From: Triticum aestivum
Taxonomy: Eukaryota > Streptophyta > Magnoliopsida > Poales > Poaceae
Length of the DNA stretch: 64,000 bases
Reading direction: 5' to 3'
Assembly (NCBI RefSeq): GCF_018294505.1
Contig: NC_057797.1
Coordinates: 119,789,116 to 119,853,115, forward strand
A program made the position numbers and the translations under genes. The stretch's first letter is position 1. Every line of letters begins with the position of its first letter. Below, piece by piece: positions 36,161 to 48,200 of the stretch. The notes under the pieces are model-generated. The model searched no databases, was not told the DNA's origin, and saw only the letters and a program-made list of their open reading frames with translations.

Positions 36161-39100
36161 CTACTCTTGGGGTTGACTTGAAGCCTCCGGGTTATCCTTC
36201 TCCGCCTCTCCGCCGGCTGTTTTGTCCTGGAAGGATGATGAGGCCCAGTCAATGCCACTCAAGGCCTCAAACTCAGCTTCATCATCTATTAAACCGGTTG
36301 GGTCGACTTCAGGGGCAAAGGTGTGCTTACGGGTTGGAGGGATCAAGCTGACATCGTCATAATGCGGCGTGGGGATTCTCCGATTCTCCTTGTCATAACC
36401 CGGCTGACACTTGGTGAGGTCAGTGTCATTCCCAATAAGAGTAGCCACCAGGCGTATATCCTTCACACATGCGGTGAAGTCCTTATCATTAAACACGGTG
36501 TCATCTTCCTTCAAACTTGGATACCCAAGAGCAATATCAGCGGGGTCTAGCTCTGGAAGCCACGCCTTGGCTCGACTCAATGCGGCAATAGCTCTGGCTC
36601 TTGCAGATGCTCGTCTTAACTCTTGGATTCGCTGAGGTAGCACAGCAAGCCGCTTCAGCACATCTTGCAGGAGATAGGGAACATCATTTGATAAAGCCAC
36701 AACGGCCAGAGCACGTTGTGACCCGGTGTAGAGCTGTTCCACCAGAGTATAAACTGCCTTCATCTTGGTCACCATGTTCTGCTTGAGATTTGTGCTCCTG
36801 GGGCCTGCGTTATTAAGCATAAGGTGAGCCGGAGGAAACAATTGAAATGGTCATTAAAGGAGTTTTGCAGTGTTTAAGGTTTGAGTAAGTCACTCACCAA
36901 AGATTGATGAGACCATTCGAGATATCTGGCGCTTTAAGCCGGACAGTTCGGCCGTTGCTTCCGCAAGCGATGCCTCTGCTGTCTCGGCCCGGGTCACCAG
37001 TGCGGCCTTTTCATCAGCCCAGGTTTTCTTCTCCGACTCAAAGTTCTTCTTCAACTTCTCTTGTTCAGAGACGCTGAACTCAAACTTGGAGTTGGGTTTC
37101 TGGATTTCAAGCTCTTGAGCTGCCAGGCGATTCTTCAGTTCAGTAATCTCTGACTCAAAATGATTTATGGTGGCCTGCATTGATGCCGGGTTATAATCAG
37201 AATCATTTTAAGATCATATTAAGTCCCAAGCACTTTGCAAGCAAAGGTACTTGACACTTGGGGGCTAATGTATACTGAAGAACTCTCAATTACTACTCCG
37301 GTTCATGGAAATTAAGTCCCAAGCACTTTGCAAGCAAAGATGTTTGGCACTTGGGGGCTAATGTGTATCGCAAGTGCTACAACCGGGTTAAATATCTTTT
37401 TCCTAAGCCGGATAAGCAGTGCTAGGCAGTTTTCTAAAGTCTACAACATATTTACTTATAAGCAATAGACTTGGGGGCTGGTACAATAAGTATGGTTAAA
37501 GAAAGCTAGCATAAGTCATACCTCAGATTTTTGCTGTATCTGCTTCACCATGTCAATTTCCAGGTCATGACTGCTATGTACTTGATTGATATAGCCGGAG
37601 ACGATCTCTCCAATACTCAAATGAGTGTAGTCAGTGACGTCCAGCTTGGCCTTTCGGCATTCTAACAATTCCTCTTTAGCAGAACACTTGGCAAGTACAG
37701 TTGGCTATGCCGGCTCAACAAACTGAGTCTTGAGAATCTCAACTTCTGGATCATCTGCCTTGGCGGGGCTAGGAGCCTCCGGGTTATCAGAATTGTTGAG
37801 GGTTTGCTCAGCAAGCGGGTCAGAGGAAGATACAGGAACACCATGAGATGGTTGAGGCGGCGGCTCGTGAGTAGAGGCGTCAGGAGCAGCTGTGCCCAGC
37901 TCCGGTTCAGTCACAACCGGATCTTGGGATGGCTTATTCTTTTTTACCCTTTTGCTGGGCTTTACTTGCACACTATGGAAAAGGTAGACAAGTTAAATAC
38001 AAAAAATATGAGTAAAATAAGGCATAAGGTACAACAAGTTTATATTACCCGGGAGCAGTTTTGAAGGCCGGCATGTTGGACTGCATAGACTCACCGGAGG
38101 AAGGTGAAGTATCCTGATAGTTGGAGTCAGAGGAATTGAGAGGCTGACGAATGAAACCCGCTAAAGGAAAAAGAAGGCGTAAATAAGAGATAACCTCAGC
38201 CTGGCGCTTCCTGGTCACATCAGGTAAGCCGGAGGAGAGTTCCGTGTCTTTGCTGGTCCGGGTCTGCCTCCGGCTCTCATAAATCTGTCGCTTTAAAAGA
38301 AATTGAGGGTCTTGGTAAGCTAAAGGATGTGAAAATCTTACTTTCCGGGTCACTCTTCGGATTTTCAACCTCGGCAAAGGCTCTGAGTCGGAGGAGATTA
38401 TAGTTACCTCTTCTTCAATGGCTTGGCTGTTGCCTGTATCCTCCTGAAAGGAATTAATGTCAATAACATGATGATAAAAGAGTCAGGGGAATTAGGAGTT
38501 ACCTCTTCTTCATCATCATCAGTATCATCCAATTTCATCATATCTAAGGCACTGGGTTTCCTCTTTCTTGAAGTTCCAGTCTTAGCGGTTCTTCTTTCGG
38601 CTCTTTTTGCTGCTCTAGCTTGTTTGGCAGCCTCATGGTCATACTTGACCTTCCAGAAGTCGCTATTTACCTATGAATAAGGATAAAGGGTTATTAGTAA
38701 AGGTAAGGTATAACATAATAAAGATAATTGTGGAGGATAATAACTCACTGGAGGGGCCGGGTTCTTCTTGCAGAAAGGAAGTAAGACAAAGGCATTACTA
38801 GTCACCGTGCCCTCTTTCAGCAAAGACTGGGTTGTAGCTTCCACCGCATCATCTGGTAAGTCGTCAGGACTATGACGCAGTGGGTCATCCTTTTCGCGTG
38901 AGTAAGTATACATTAAGCCGGGCCGGCGGCTTAACGGAATCACTCGCCAAGCAACCCAGACTCGGACCAGGTCGATGCCATCTAAACTATTCCCCAAAAG
39001 AGCTTTGATTTTCTTAATAGTGGGGTGAGTGACAGACGTTCAATAGCAGTCAACTTGTCCGGCAGCGGGTGGTTGGATTCAAGGCGCAAGGCCCGGAAGC

Positions 39101-39650
39101 CGGGCAGCGGGTTTTCACCATCCGGAGAAGTGTCCTGGCAGTAGAACCACATTTGGTTCCAATCCTTTGGATGACTCGGCGGTTCAGCATAAGGGAAAAG
39201 ACAGTCTCTCCGCCGCTGAATCGAGATGCCACCAAGTTCTAGACTGGGTCCGTTGGCACGCTCATTTTGCCAGTTCAAATAGAACAATTCCCTGAACAAA
39301 AGTAGGCTGGGTTCTTCTCCAAGGTAGACCTCACAGAAAACTTGGAAGTTGCAGATATTTGACACGGAATTGGGCCCGATGTCTTGAGGTCTTAAGTCAA
39401 AGAAGTGCAAAACGTCTCTAAAGAATTTTGAACCGGGAGGAGCAAATCCTCGGCTCATGTGATCGGTAAAAATGATCACCTCCCCTTCCTTGGGTTGAGG
39501 TTTCTCTTCAGACGGGTCAGGAGCACGATAAGACATGACATCCTTCTTGGGCAGATGGCCAGACTTTACAAACTCGGACAGTTTGCTTTCTGTAACAATG
39601 GATGGGACCCAGTTGCAGGTAACCGGAGGTTTAACAGCTTTGGGTGCCAT
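36161..39650 (-). pseudogene. Opposite-strand multi-exon gene of retroelement B (putative gypsy-type transposon protein)
   Basis: Starts MAPKAVKPPVTCNWVPSIVT at 39650. The first exon (to about 38750, with one frameshift near 39030) carries a folded domain with GEVIIFTDHMSRGF, FFRDVLHFFDLRPQDIGPNS and FRELFYLNWQNE, which resembles the plant family annotated as putative gypsy-type transposon (Transposase_28). Later exons are charged and low-complexity: KQARAAKRAERRTAK, TIISSDSEPLPRLKIRR, then Pro/Ser-rich sequence around 37970-37710, a coiled coil (FESEITELKNRLAAQELEIQ, 37180-36900) and a C-terminal exon 36841-36161 (VEQLYTGSQRALAVVALSND). Splice-like GT/AG borders separate them. Such antisense genes between pol and the 3' LTR are known in Tat-lineage elements; their role is unknown. 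Confidence 0.65.
37221..37406. repeat. 93-bp direct repeat in an intron of the antisense gene
   Basis: AAGTCCCAAGCACTTTGCAA begins at 37221 and again at 37314, each followed by CACTTGGGGGCTAATG. The phrase CACTTGGGGGCT also occurs in the array at 35373-35561, so related repeat material lies on both sides of the last exon. Confidence 0.75.
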
Positions 39651-40722
39651 TGGATAAATTGAAGCCTACAACAAGATAAAGGAAATTTTCTAGTTTATTA
39701 TAACCCGGAGAATAAACATTATTGGGTTATTTAAAGATGGCGGCTTAAGAAGGGGCCTAATGACATACATGTAACTATGTGATAGTGTTTAAAAACGACA
39801 GGTATCAAAGGCAATTACAATTTTCTTAAGTCGCCAGAAGCAAGCAGTGCTGACAGCCGGTATTATCTTAAACCGGTCACATGAACTACTATGGCTAAAA
39901 CAGAGTCAACAGACGTAGTTTTTGGCTAAGTGTGGAACAAACAGGTTTCACAAGTTGCAGTCATTATTTTGGATCAAACGATGCTCTGGAAAAGGAAAAA
40001 TTTCTAGACCTAAAAACAGTACCGAGAAGTTCATATACTCGAGGAGAGCTTCCAAAACAAGGGAATGAGATCTGTTTTTATGCAAGATAAACACAAACAA
40101 GTACCGCGGTAGTTCTATGTTGTTTTTACGATCTGAGCAAGATAGTAGAGGTAAGAACTAATGGAGGTTTGCGTTAGGCGGTGATGAACGTCGACGAACT
40201 CAAAGCAGTACTAATGTAGATCTGATAAAGGCGGTAAAAAGAACTCACAGATGTGGAAGAGCTGTGGACAATCGCCGTCGTTTTTTGGTCAGAAACAGGG
40301 TGATGCAGCGGCCCGAGTCGGTGAAGACGAGGGGTTCGACGGCGGCGGCGGCGGAGCTCGAGCGACGGAAAGGAAGTGCGAGGAGGAAGACGACTGAAGG
40401 AAATGAAAAAGACCTAGGTCGCGTCTATTTATAAAGAGGATCCGACCGAGACAGCGTGAAAAACGAGGAGACCAAGACATCATTATCCAGTGGTCCCGAC
40501 GCCTCGATTCTCGGGAAGGTCAGTAAAGGCAAAAGATCCGTTGGAGGATATAGCGAAATAAAATTTGAGTTTTATTGAAGATAACGTCACGATGATTTAA
40601 CCCGGATCCAGATGATGATGTCATGGCGGGTTAAAAACTTTCGCACAAGACAGAAGACTAAAGGCTAGTTCATAAGGTTTTTAACATTGACATGAACCGG
40701 TTCAAATCAATCTGGGGCCTAA
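39651..40722. other. Region between the antisense gene and the 3' LTR of B
   Basis: No ORF of note. It should hold the 5' UTR and promoter of the minus-strand gene; a TATTTATA run lies at about 40424-40433. A purine-rich CTGGGGCCTAA just before 40723 is the likely polypurine tract. Confidence 0.5.
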
Positions 40723-41244
40723 TGTTGGGGATATAACTATTTGTGTAAGCCGCCCAGGAGGGGCCGAGTTACGCAAAGAGAAGCTCATCGGAAGCCCAAG
40801 ACCAAGGCATGAAGATGGCGGTTCACTAAAGGGTCTAAAGGCCCACAGGCGACTTGAAGCCCGTAAAGATAAACCGCCATGATGGCATGACTTGTACTGT
40901 AAGGTAGAAGTAACTAGTCGCCGAGCCGGACACTGTTTATGAGCCGGCCGGGACTATGTAGGCCGAAGGGCATCAACCTGTGTATATAAGGGGACGACTC
41001 GCTAGCGGCTTAAGGGAAGAAACAACCGATCAAAAACTGGGCATAGCGTATCTCGCTCCCTGGTCATCGAAACCTCAAGCAATACCAACCTAACTAGACG
41101 TAGGCCTTCCTTCACCGTAAGGGGCTGAACTAGTATAAACCTCTCGTGTCCTTTGTCCCGATTAACCCCTTTAAGCTTCCTAGTTGCGATGGCTCCACGA
41201 CTAAGTCCTTGCAAGAGGACATCTGCCGTGACAATTCCACGACA
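40723..41244 (+). repeat. Retroelement B 3' LTR (522 bp)
   Basis: Same length as the 5' LTR, with about 16 substitutions and no indel by hand alignment. Followed by the target duplication AGTCT at 41245-41249. Confidence 0.93.
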
Positions 41245-41838
41245 AGTCTTCATCATAAAAGAGCCAGCACAAGAAGTATCGAGCATGGTGCGGTTGTTTT
41301 CAGAAAGCCGAGCATAAAAACTTTGCATAATTATTTCTCTTGAGAGCTCATGATTGGGGCATGAATATAACATTGATTTAAGCCTCCCCCAAGCTTGAGC
41401 GATGCTTTCTCCTTCGCGAGGCCAGAAATTATATATATAATTGCGATCACGATGAACAAGATGCATAGGGTAATACTTTTGATGAAATTCTAACTTCAAT
41501 CTTTTATAGTCCCATGATCTCATATCATCACATAGCCTATACCATATCAATGCGTCTCCCTTCAAATATAAAGGGAAGACCTTCTTCTTAGCAACATCAT
41601 CGGGTATACCTGCAAGCTTAAATAATCCTCAAACTTCATCCACATATATTAAGTGCTCATCAGGATGCTTTGTTCCATCTCCTGTAAAAGGGTTATCTAG
41701 CAGTTTTTCTATCATACCCGAAGGATACTCATAAGGAATTTCATTTTCAATAGGTTCAGTAGGTTGAGGAGCAACTCTTTGCTCTATTGGACGGGGTGAA
41801 GATACCCTGAACAAGCCCCTCAGAGAATTACTTTCCAT
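41245..41838 (-). pseudogene. Gag N-terminal part of retroelement E
   Basis: Starts MESNSLRGLFRVSSPRP at 41838 with a Pro/Glu-rich N-terminus, a TGA stop at 41631-41629, then the gag core: LKGDALIWYRLCDDMRSW, YPMHLVHRDRNYIYNFWPRE, ESIAQAWGRLKSMLYSCPNH (the conserved QAW gag motif). Translation reaches MMKT at the B insertion and resumes in the same frame as IEFKWNLLDRIKRN at 28126. The continuity confirms that B entered this gene. Confidence 0.85.
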
Positions 41839-41915
41839 AGTAACAAGTGACAGTAAATTTCAGCACACTATACAAATTTTTCCTTACCAAATTCCACCTA
41901 CCAAAGGCGCTACAC

Positions 41916-41933
41916 TCCCCGGCAACGGCGCCA
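41916..41933 (-). other. Primer-binding site of E, tRNA-Asp type
   Basis: On the minus strand TGGCGCCGTTGCCGGGGA, identical to the site of A, 11 nt inside the 5' LTR end (41945). The short leader 41839-41915 leads to the gag ATG. Confidence 0.85.
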
Positions 41934-41944
41934 GAAAAAAGTCT

Positions 41945-43457
41945 TGATGACCCACAAGTATAGGGGATCTATCATAGTCCTTTCAATAAGTAAGAGTGTC
42001 GAACCCAACGAGGAGCAGAAGGAAATGATAAGCGGTTTTCAGCAAGGTATTCTCTGCAAGTACTGAAATAAGTGGTAACAGATAGTTTTGTGATAAGATA
42101 GATTGTAACGAGCAACAAGTAACAAAAGTAAATAAAGTGCAGCAAGGTGGCCCAATCCTTTTGTAACAAAGGACAAGCCGGAACAAACTCTTATAATAGG
42201 AAAAGCGCTCCCGAGGACACATGGGAATATCGTCAAGCTAGTTTTCATCACGTTCATATGATTCGCGTTCGATACTTTGATAATTTGATATGTAGGTGGA
42301 CCGGTGCTTGGGCGTTGTTCTTACTTGAACAAGCATCCCACTTATGATTAACGTCTATTGCAAGCATCCGCAACTACAACAAAAGTATTAAGGTAAACCT
42401 AACCATAGCATGAAACATATGGATCCAAATCAGCCCCTTACGAAGCAACGCATAAACTAGGGTTTAAGCTTCTGTCACTCTAGCAACCCATCATCTACTT
42501 ATTACTTCCCAATGCCTTCCTCTAGGCCCAAATAATGGTGAAGTGTTATGTAGTCGACGTTCACATAACACCACTAGAGGCTAGACAACATACATCTTAT
42601 CAAAATATCAAATGAATACCAAATTCACATGACTACTCATAGCAAAACTTCTCCCTTGTCCTCAGGAACGAACGTAATTACTCACAAAGCATATTCATGT
42701 TCATAATCAGAGGGGTAATAATATGCATATAGGATCTGAACATATGATCTTCCACCAATTAAACCAACTAGCATCAACTACAAGGAGTAATCAACACTAC
42801 TAGCAACCTACTAGCACCAATCCCGGACTTTGAGACAAGAATTGGATATAAGAGATGAACTAGGGTTTGGAGATGAGATGGTGCTGGTGAAGATGTTGAT
42901 GAATATTGCCCTCTCCCGATGAGAGGAGCGTTGGTGATGACGATGGTGATGATTTCCCCCTCCGGGAGGGAAGTATCCCCGGCAGAACAGCTCTGTCGGA
43001 GCTCTAGATTGGATCCGCCAAGGTTTCGCCTCGTGGCGGTGGAGTCTCGTCCCGAAAAGTACCTCCCTATTTTTTCTCATCGAAAGACCTCATATAGGAG
43101 AAGATGGGCGTTAGAGAGCCACCAGGGGGCCCACGAGGTATGGGGGCGAGCCCTAGGGGGGCGCCCCCCACCCTTGTGAGCAGGGTGTGGGCCCCTGGCC
43201 TTCATCTTTGGCGTGGCTTTTTCTTTATTTCTTTTAAGACGTTCCGTGGAGTTTCATGACTTTTGGAGTTGCGCAGAATAGGTCTCTAATATTTGCTCCT
43301 TTTCCTGACCAGAATTCCAGCTGCCGACATTCTCCCTCCTTATGTAAACCTTGTAAAATAAGAGAGAATAGCCATAAGTATTGTGACATAAACTGAAATA
43401 ACAGTCCATAATGCGATAAATATCGATATAAAAGCATGATGCAAAATGGACGTATCA
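41945..43457 (-). repeat. Retroelement E 5' LTR (1513 bp)
   Basis: Partner of 20194-21710. Begins TGATGACCC on the plus strand and ends GGACGTATCA. GC-rich hairpin-like block at 43122-43198. Confidence 0.9.
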
Positions 43458-43462
43458 GCTGC

Positions 43463-44184
43463 GCATTGCCAAAGCAAGGAAAAAAAAGCCAAGATGGCCA
43501 TTGAGTTGAAAGATGCCGCCGACCATTACCAGCTTCTTGAAAAAGAAAGCTGAGCGAAGGCGACGGACCTGGAGAAGGCCATGGTAGCAGCCAAGGAAGC
43601 CCGCTCCAAAATCAGAGCGGCGAAGGAGGAGCTGCGTCAAGCTGGAGATATCGCAGCTGGAAAGCCCTTTTGTTGCGGACGAAGTTCGGAGATCCGAAGT
43701 ATGCCCCTCTTGATCAACTATGGAGTTCTGCAGACGATATGTGGATTTGGCAGCCAGTGCTGCTGATGCGGACAAGTACTTCAAGGATCAAAAAGATCGT
43801 GAAGTGGAAAGGCTGTTCTGGTCGCAGTTCCATGTTCCACTGCGTCCGCTGCTATTGAATGAGCGAATGGCCGAGTGGGCCGAGCTCCATAGGTTGTCCG
43901 TGGTTGCCATGAGGTCTGTTGTGGATCATCTGTGGCTGGAAGGGCCAAGGCTGAATAGTTATTTTAGTTTAGTGCAACAGTTCCTTGGTGTTGTGCCGCA
44001 CATCGACGCTATGAAGAGGTCGGCGTGCATAGAGGGTGCACATATGGAACTTGCCCGTGTCAAGACATACTGGGCAGAGATGGAGGCCACCGCTATTGCA
44101 ACCCAGAGTTCGGCCATAGGCCGAGTATCTACCGAGCACTACTTTGAAGAAGTCCTTGAAGGCGCTCGTTCAATAGAGGCTTAG
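43463..44184 (+). pseudogene. Opposite-strand coiled-coil ORF of retroelement C, part 2
   Basis: Resumes after E: IAKARKKKAKMAIELKDAAD, QLLEKES, a TGA (about 43551), then DLEKAMVAAKEARSKIRAAK, a frame change around 43670-43730, and DLAASAADADKYFKDQKDRE through HMELARVKTYWAEMEATAIA to SIEA-stop at 44184. The last 140 codons are open. Charged heptads suggest a long coiled coil, as in part 1. C-to-T changes explain both stops seen in this ORF (TAG 20186, TGA about 43551). Confidence 0.6.
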
Positions 44185-45280
44185 TGCTCGAAGAATATTA
44201 TGTTCTAGTGACATGTATTCCCATTGTAAAAACAATGTTTTATTGAATTATAAAGGCTGTGTTTATACTTTTGCCTGAAAGTATTATGATGCCTCATGTG
44301 CGGACCTTTATGTATATATGTATATAACCTGAAAGTTTGCAGTCGTCGGCTTCATCCCCCACGCATATAATGCGAGGGTGTTCGCAAAAAACGCGTATTC
44401 ACACTTGACCCAATTTCTTGGTCCATTAAGGAGGCGGCAGCGCAGCGAACGAGGCAATCGGACTATGTTGCTTTAACACTTTCACTTAGCCATAGGAGTT
44501 TGACGGTAGGACTACTATATAGCCCCTGGTACCTCTTCGCTTGTCCAAATACGGTGCGCGTACATACATGACCGGGAAACGGCCCTTCGTTAATGTGGAG
44601 GAATCCCGAAGATTCCGCTAAGTCATTGAGTGGTTGACCAGTCTCGCGCTTTATCATGACAGTCAGTTTTCGGCTTTCTCTACTGAGGTGCTCATCCAGA
44701 TGAACCAGGGCACAATCGCAGTAGTTCTCCCGGTGCCGCCTTAGCCGATAGAGCGGAACGTAAGGTAGCAAAACACGGGAGCCAGGCAAACCCAACATTT
44801 GACCAAAGTAATGATTCGGAGCTGATGCATATAAGGCCAAACTCGCAATGCCGAACACTCCCTAAGGTATACGGTCTTTATAACATATGCCGGGCTGAAC
44901 AATGCCCTTAATAATAAACCCCAAGTGTCCAGGTACGTGCAATATTCTGACGTGGTGAATTGCCAATAACGTCAGCATCCTTCTCGGTTGTAGTGAGTAT
45001 CTAGAGGATGTGAACAACAAGAGACAGTAAAATAGGTTTACGGAGGGTCTTAATCTGAAAAGAAACCTTTGAGCGGGTCCCTGCTGCACGTCTACGCCTG
45101 TGTCTCCGTTGTGCCGTGTCCTGGACGGGTGCAACACGATTGTCATCTGTAAAAGAGAAGGACTTGGGTGAAAGTTGTCGTGCCAAAAAATTGGTTATTC
45201 TAGATAAACCATTAAAATTCAAGATAAGTCAAGTTGAGCCGAACTAGCCTTGATTACATGCGGGAAGCCCCTGGTACCGT
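44185..45280 (-). other. Non-coding segment of retroelement C
   Basis: Between the protease end and the 3' end of the opposite-strand ORF. ORFs of about 90-130 codons on the minus strand resemble nothing I know. The RT-integrase block expected here is absent. Confidence 0.5.
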
Positions 45281-48200
45281 CTATGAGGGTTTAACCATCA
45301 AACCAATCTCATGTATATGTAGTGATGCGCTGGACTCGTCTAACCGTGTTCGCGGTCTTGATGACCTGTCATTTATTCTGGTTGGTGAGGCCGTATAGTG
45401 CTCGGCTGTTAAAGCCGCCGCACGTTCTTCCACGCGTAGAGAACGCTCAATATTTCCACTAACTGTGATGGTGCCACGTGGACCGGGCATCTTAAGCTTG
45501 AGAGAAGCGTAATGCGGTACTGCATTAAAAAGAGCAAAAGCCGCTCTTCTGAGTAGTGCTTGATATCCACTTCGGAATGGAGCGATGTAGAAGGTTAACT
45601 TTTCGCTTCGGAAGTTGTCGGAAGAACCGAATACAACCTCTAGTAATAGAGAGCCTGTGTAGCGGGCCTCTGGGCCTGGTATTACTCCCTTGAAGGTAGT
45701 ATTACTGCGGCTGATTTTTGTCGGGTCTATCCCCATTTTGCAGACTGTGTCCTGATATATCAGATTTAGACCACTGCCGCCGTCCATAAGGACTCGTGTG
45801 AGATGGTATCCGTTTATTATTGGGTCTAACACCAAGGCAGCCAATCCTTCATGTCGGATGCTTGTCGGGTGATCCCTGCGATCGAAAGTGATCGGGCAGG
45901 CCAACTAGGGGGTGAACTTAGGGGTGACGGGCTCTACGACGCGTATGTTTCGAAGTGCATGTTTGCTTCTCCTCTTCGTCACGTGGATCATGTTTACTGT
46001 TTTAACCTCTGGTGGGAATTTTTTCTGTCCTCCAGTGCTTTGCTGGCGAGGTTCATCCTCGTCTTCGCTTGGTGTCTCCCCCCTTATGTTCGGCATTTAG
46101 CTTACCAGCCTGCTTGAAGACCCAACATTCTCTGTGGGTGTGGTTTGCAGGTTTATCGGGGGTGCCATGAATCTAACATAGTTTGTCTAGAATCTTGTTT
46201 AGGCTGGACGGTCCATCTCTGCTGCCTTTGAAAGGCTTTTTCCGCTGACCTAGTCGAGAGCCCCTGAATCCGGCGTTTACCGCCGTATTATCTGGGATGT
46301 CTTCTTTATTTCGACGCTTGCTTTTACTGCATCGTGGTTTTCCATTGCCATCCCTGACTTCGGATGTGCTTGGGTTGCTGGTGCTACTGCAGGCTAACCA
46401 GCTATCTTCGCCCGCGCAAAAGCGGGTCATGAGGCTTGTCAGGGCTGCCATTGTTCTCGGGTTTTCTTGGTCGAGGTGTCTGGCGAGCCATTCGTCTCAG
46501 ACGCTGTGCTTGAAGGCTGCTAAGGCTTCGGCGTCCGGGAAGTCGACGATTTGGTTCTTCTTAGTGAGAAACTTGTTCCAAAGCTTTCGGGCTGACTCTC
46601 CGGGCTGTTGAATTATATGACTTAAATCGTATGGGTCCGGAGGTCAGACATATGTCCCTTGAAAATTAGCCCGAAAAGCATCCTCGAGCTCCTCCCAACT
46701 TCCAATTGAGTTTTCGGGGAGGCTTTTCAGCCAGTGCCAAGCTGGTCCTTTAAGCTTGAGGGGTAAGTACTTGATGGCATGGAGATCATCTCCACGAGCC
46801 ATATGGATATGGAGGATAAAGTCCTCAATCCAGACCCCAGGGGTTTGTGGTCCCGTCATACGCCTCTATGTTCACTAGTTTGAATCCTTCTGGGAATTCG
46901 TGGTCCAGCACCTCATCGATGAAACATAGGGGGTGTACGGCACCCCTGTATTTGGATGTATCATGGCGTTCGGATGGTTGTAGTATTCGGTTTTGATTTT
47001 GTGCCGGAGCGCGCTTCCTAGATCCATAGATGGATCTGGTCATACTGGATTTTTGGCGCAAGTCCTCACGTAGATCGTGTGTTGACTTATGTGCGGCCTT
47101 GTTAGCCGCTCTATCGCGGCCACAAGATGGTTGATCCGGCCGGTTGGCCGTTTTATTTTTCGGCTGTGTGGGCTCTACGGCCTCATCGTCGAATTCAGGT
47201 AATAGCTTGCGCTTTGGAAAGCTCTTTGTGTGGTAACTTCCACCATACTTTTCTTCGTTGTCGAGCACTTTGTTCCACCTGATGTTGAGCGTATTTTGTG
47301 CGGCCTTAAGCCTTTGCTTCTGCTTCTTCAGACTCCTCGCTGTGGCAATAAGCCTGCTGCGGAGGTTCTCTTGTTCCAAGTGCCTTTCCGGGATGATGTG
47401 TGCATCTTCGTCCGGACTATGTTCCTCCCCAGAGGGGGGTTGATGAGGTTTATCCGTGGTGTCGCCGTGTTCGGACATCGGATCCGTACTATGTTCGCCG
47501 TTTGCAGTTTCATCATGCTCTTCCGCCGGGTCAATGTGGTCGTCGTTTCCGCTAGAGTCGACTGGAGTGTTATTTTCTCTTGCGCTGTTATCGCTGTTTT
47601 TGCCGAGGCGGGAGTTGGAGCCGCGCCTACGCCGACGCTTTGTTTGCTTCTTGGAGGGGTCATCCTCCGCTGTCTTGTCGCCATTGCCTTATTTGGGTGT
47701 ATCCACCATGTATATGTCATGTGATGAAGTGGCTGTCTGGTGCCCTGTGGGCACTGGTTCCTGTTCCTCTCCTGCATCGTCGTCCATGCCGTCGATGTCT
47801 TCGGAGTCGAAATCGAGCATGTCTGTTAAATCGTCGACAGAGGCTACTAAGTGGATGGGCAGCGAATTTCTTCGTCGTCTGCATCCCATTCTAGCCGGAC
47901 ATAGTTCGGCCAAGGATCTCCTGACAAGGAGAGAGACCTTAATGAATTTAGCACGTCGCCGAAAGGCGAGTGCTGAAAGATATCCGCGGAGGTGAACTCC
48001 ATGATCGGCGCCCAATCAGATTCGATAGGCACGGACGCAGGCGGCTCGGAGTCTGTGCCCGGAGACGAATCTAGTGGTTCAGAAACACGACTCTCATAAG
48101 GGGTGAAGTCAGTATCCGGCTCTATCGCCACTGAGAGTGCGGCCTCCATGGCGGGGTCTATCCCCCCATCCTTGGATGGCGCAATTTGCTCCGGATTGAG

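Larger units (their letters stand above)
28127..41244 (+). mobile_element. Retroelement B: Tat-lineage Ty3/gypsy with opposite-strand gene (13.1 kb)
   Basis: Complete by structure: LTRs 28127-28648 and 40723-41244, both 522 bp, with the exact duplication AGTCT outside (28122-28126 and 41245-41249). By eye the LTRs differ at about 16 positions (3.1%), which at the usual grass rate of 1.3e-8 per site per year means about 1.2 million years. Plus-strand gag and pol are followed by a motif array, a minus-strand multi-exon gene and the 3' LTR. The antisense gene and the second, archaeal-type RNase H mark the Tat lineage. It sits in the gag of E, in the opposite orientation to E. Confidence 0.92.
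20194..43457 (-). mobile_element. Retroelement E: Athila-lineage Ty3/gypsy with full gag-pol, interrupted by B
   Basis: The outer ends are TGATGACCC (20194) and GGACGTATCA (43457). Direct LTRs lie at 20194-21710 and 41945-43457. Flanks GTTGC (20189-20193) and GCTGC (43458-43462) are a 5-bp duplication with one change. Read on the minus strand: 5' LTR, tRNA-Asp primer site, gag, protease, RT, RNase H, integrase, post-pol ORF, tail, 3' LTR. B is inserted in gag at 28127-41244. Without B the element is about 10.1 kb. At least four in-frame stops interrupt gag-pol. Confidence 0.9.

Noticed and set aside
44463..44858. 131-aa minus-strand ORF between the protease and antisense gene of C
   Set aside because: No recognisable motif and no agreement with RT, RNase H or integrase; treated as fortuitous.
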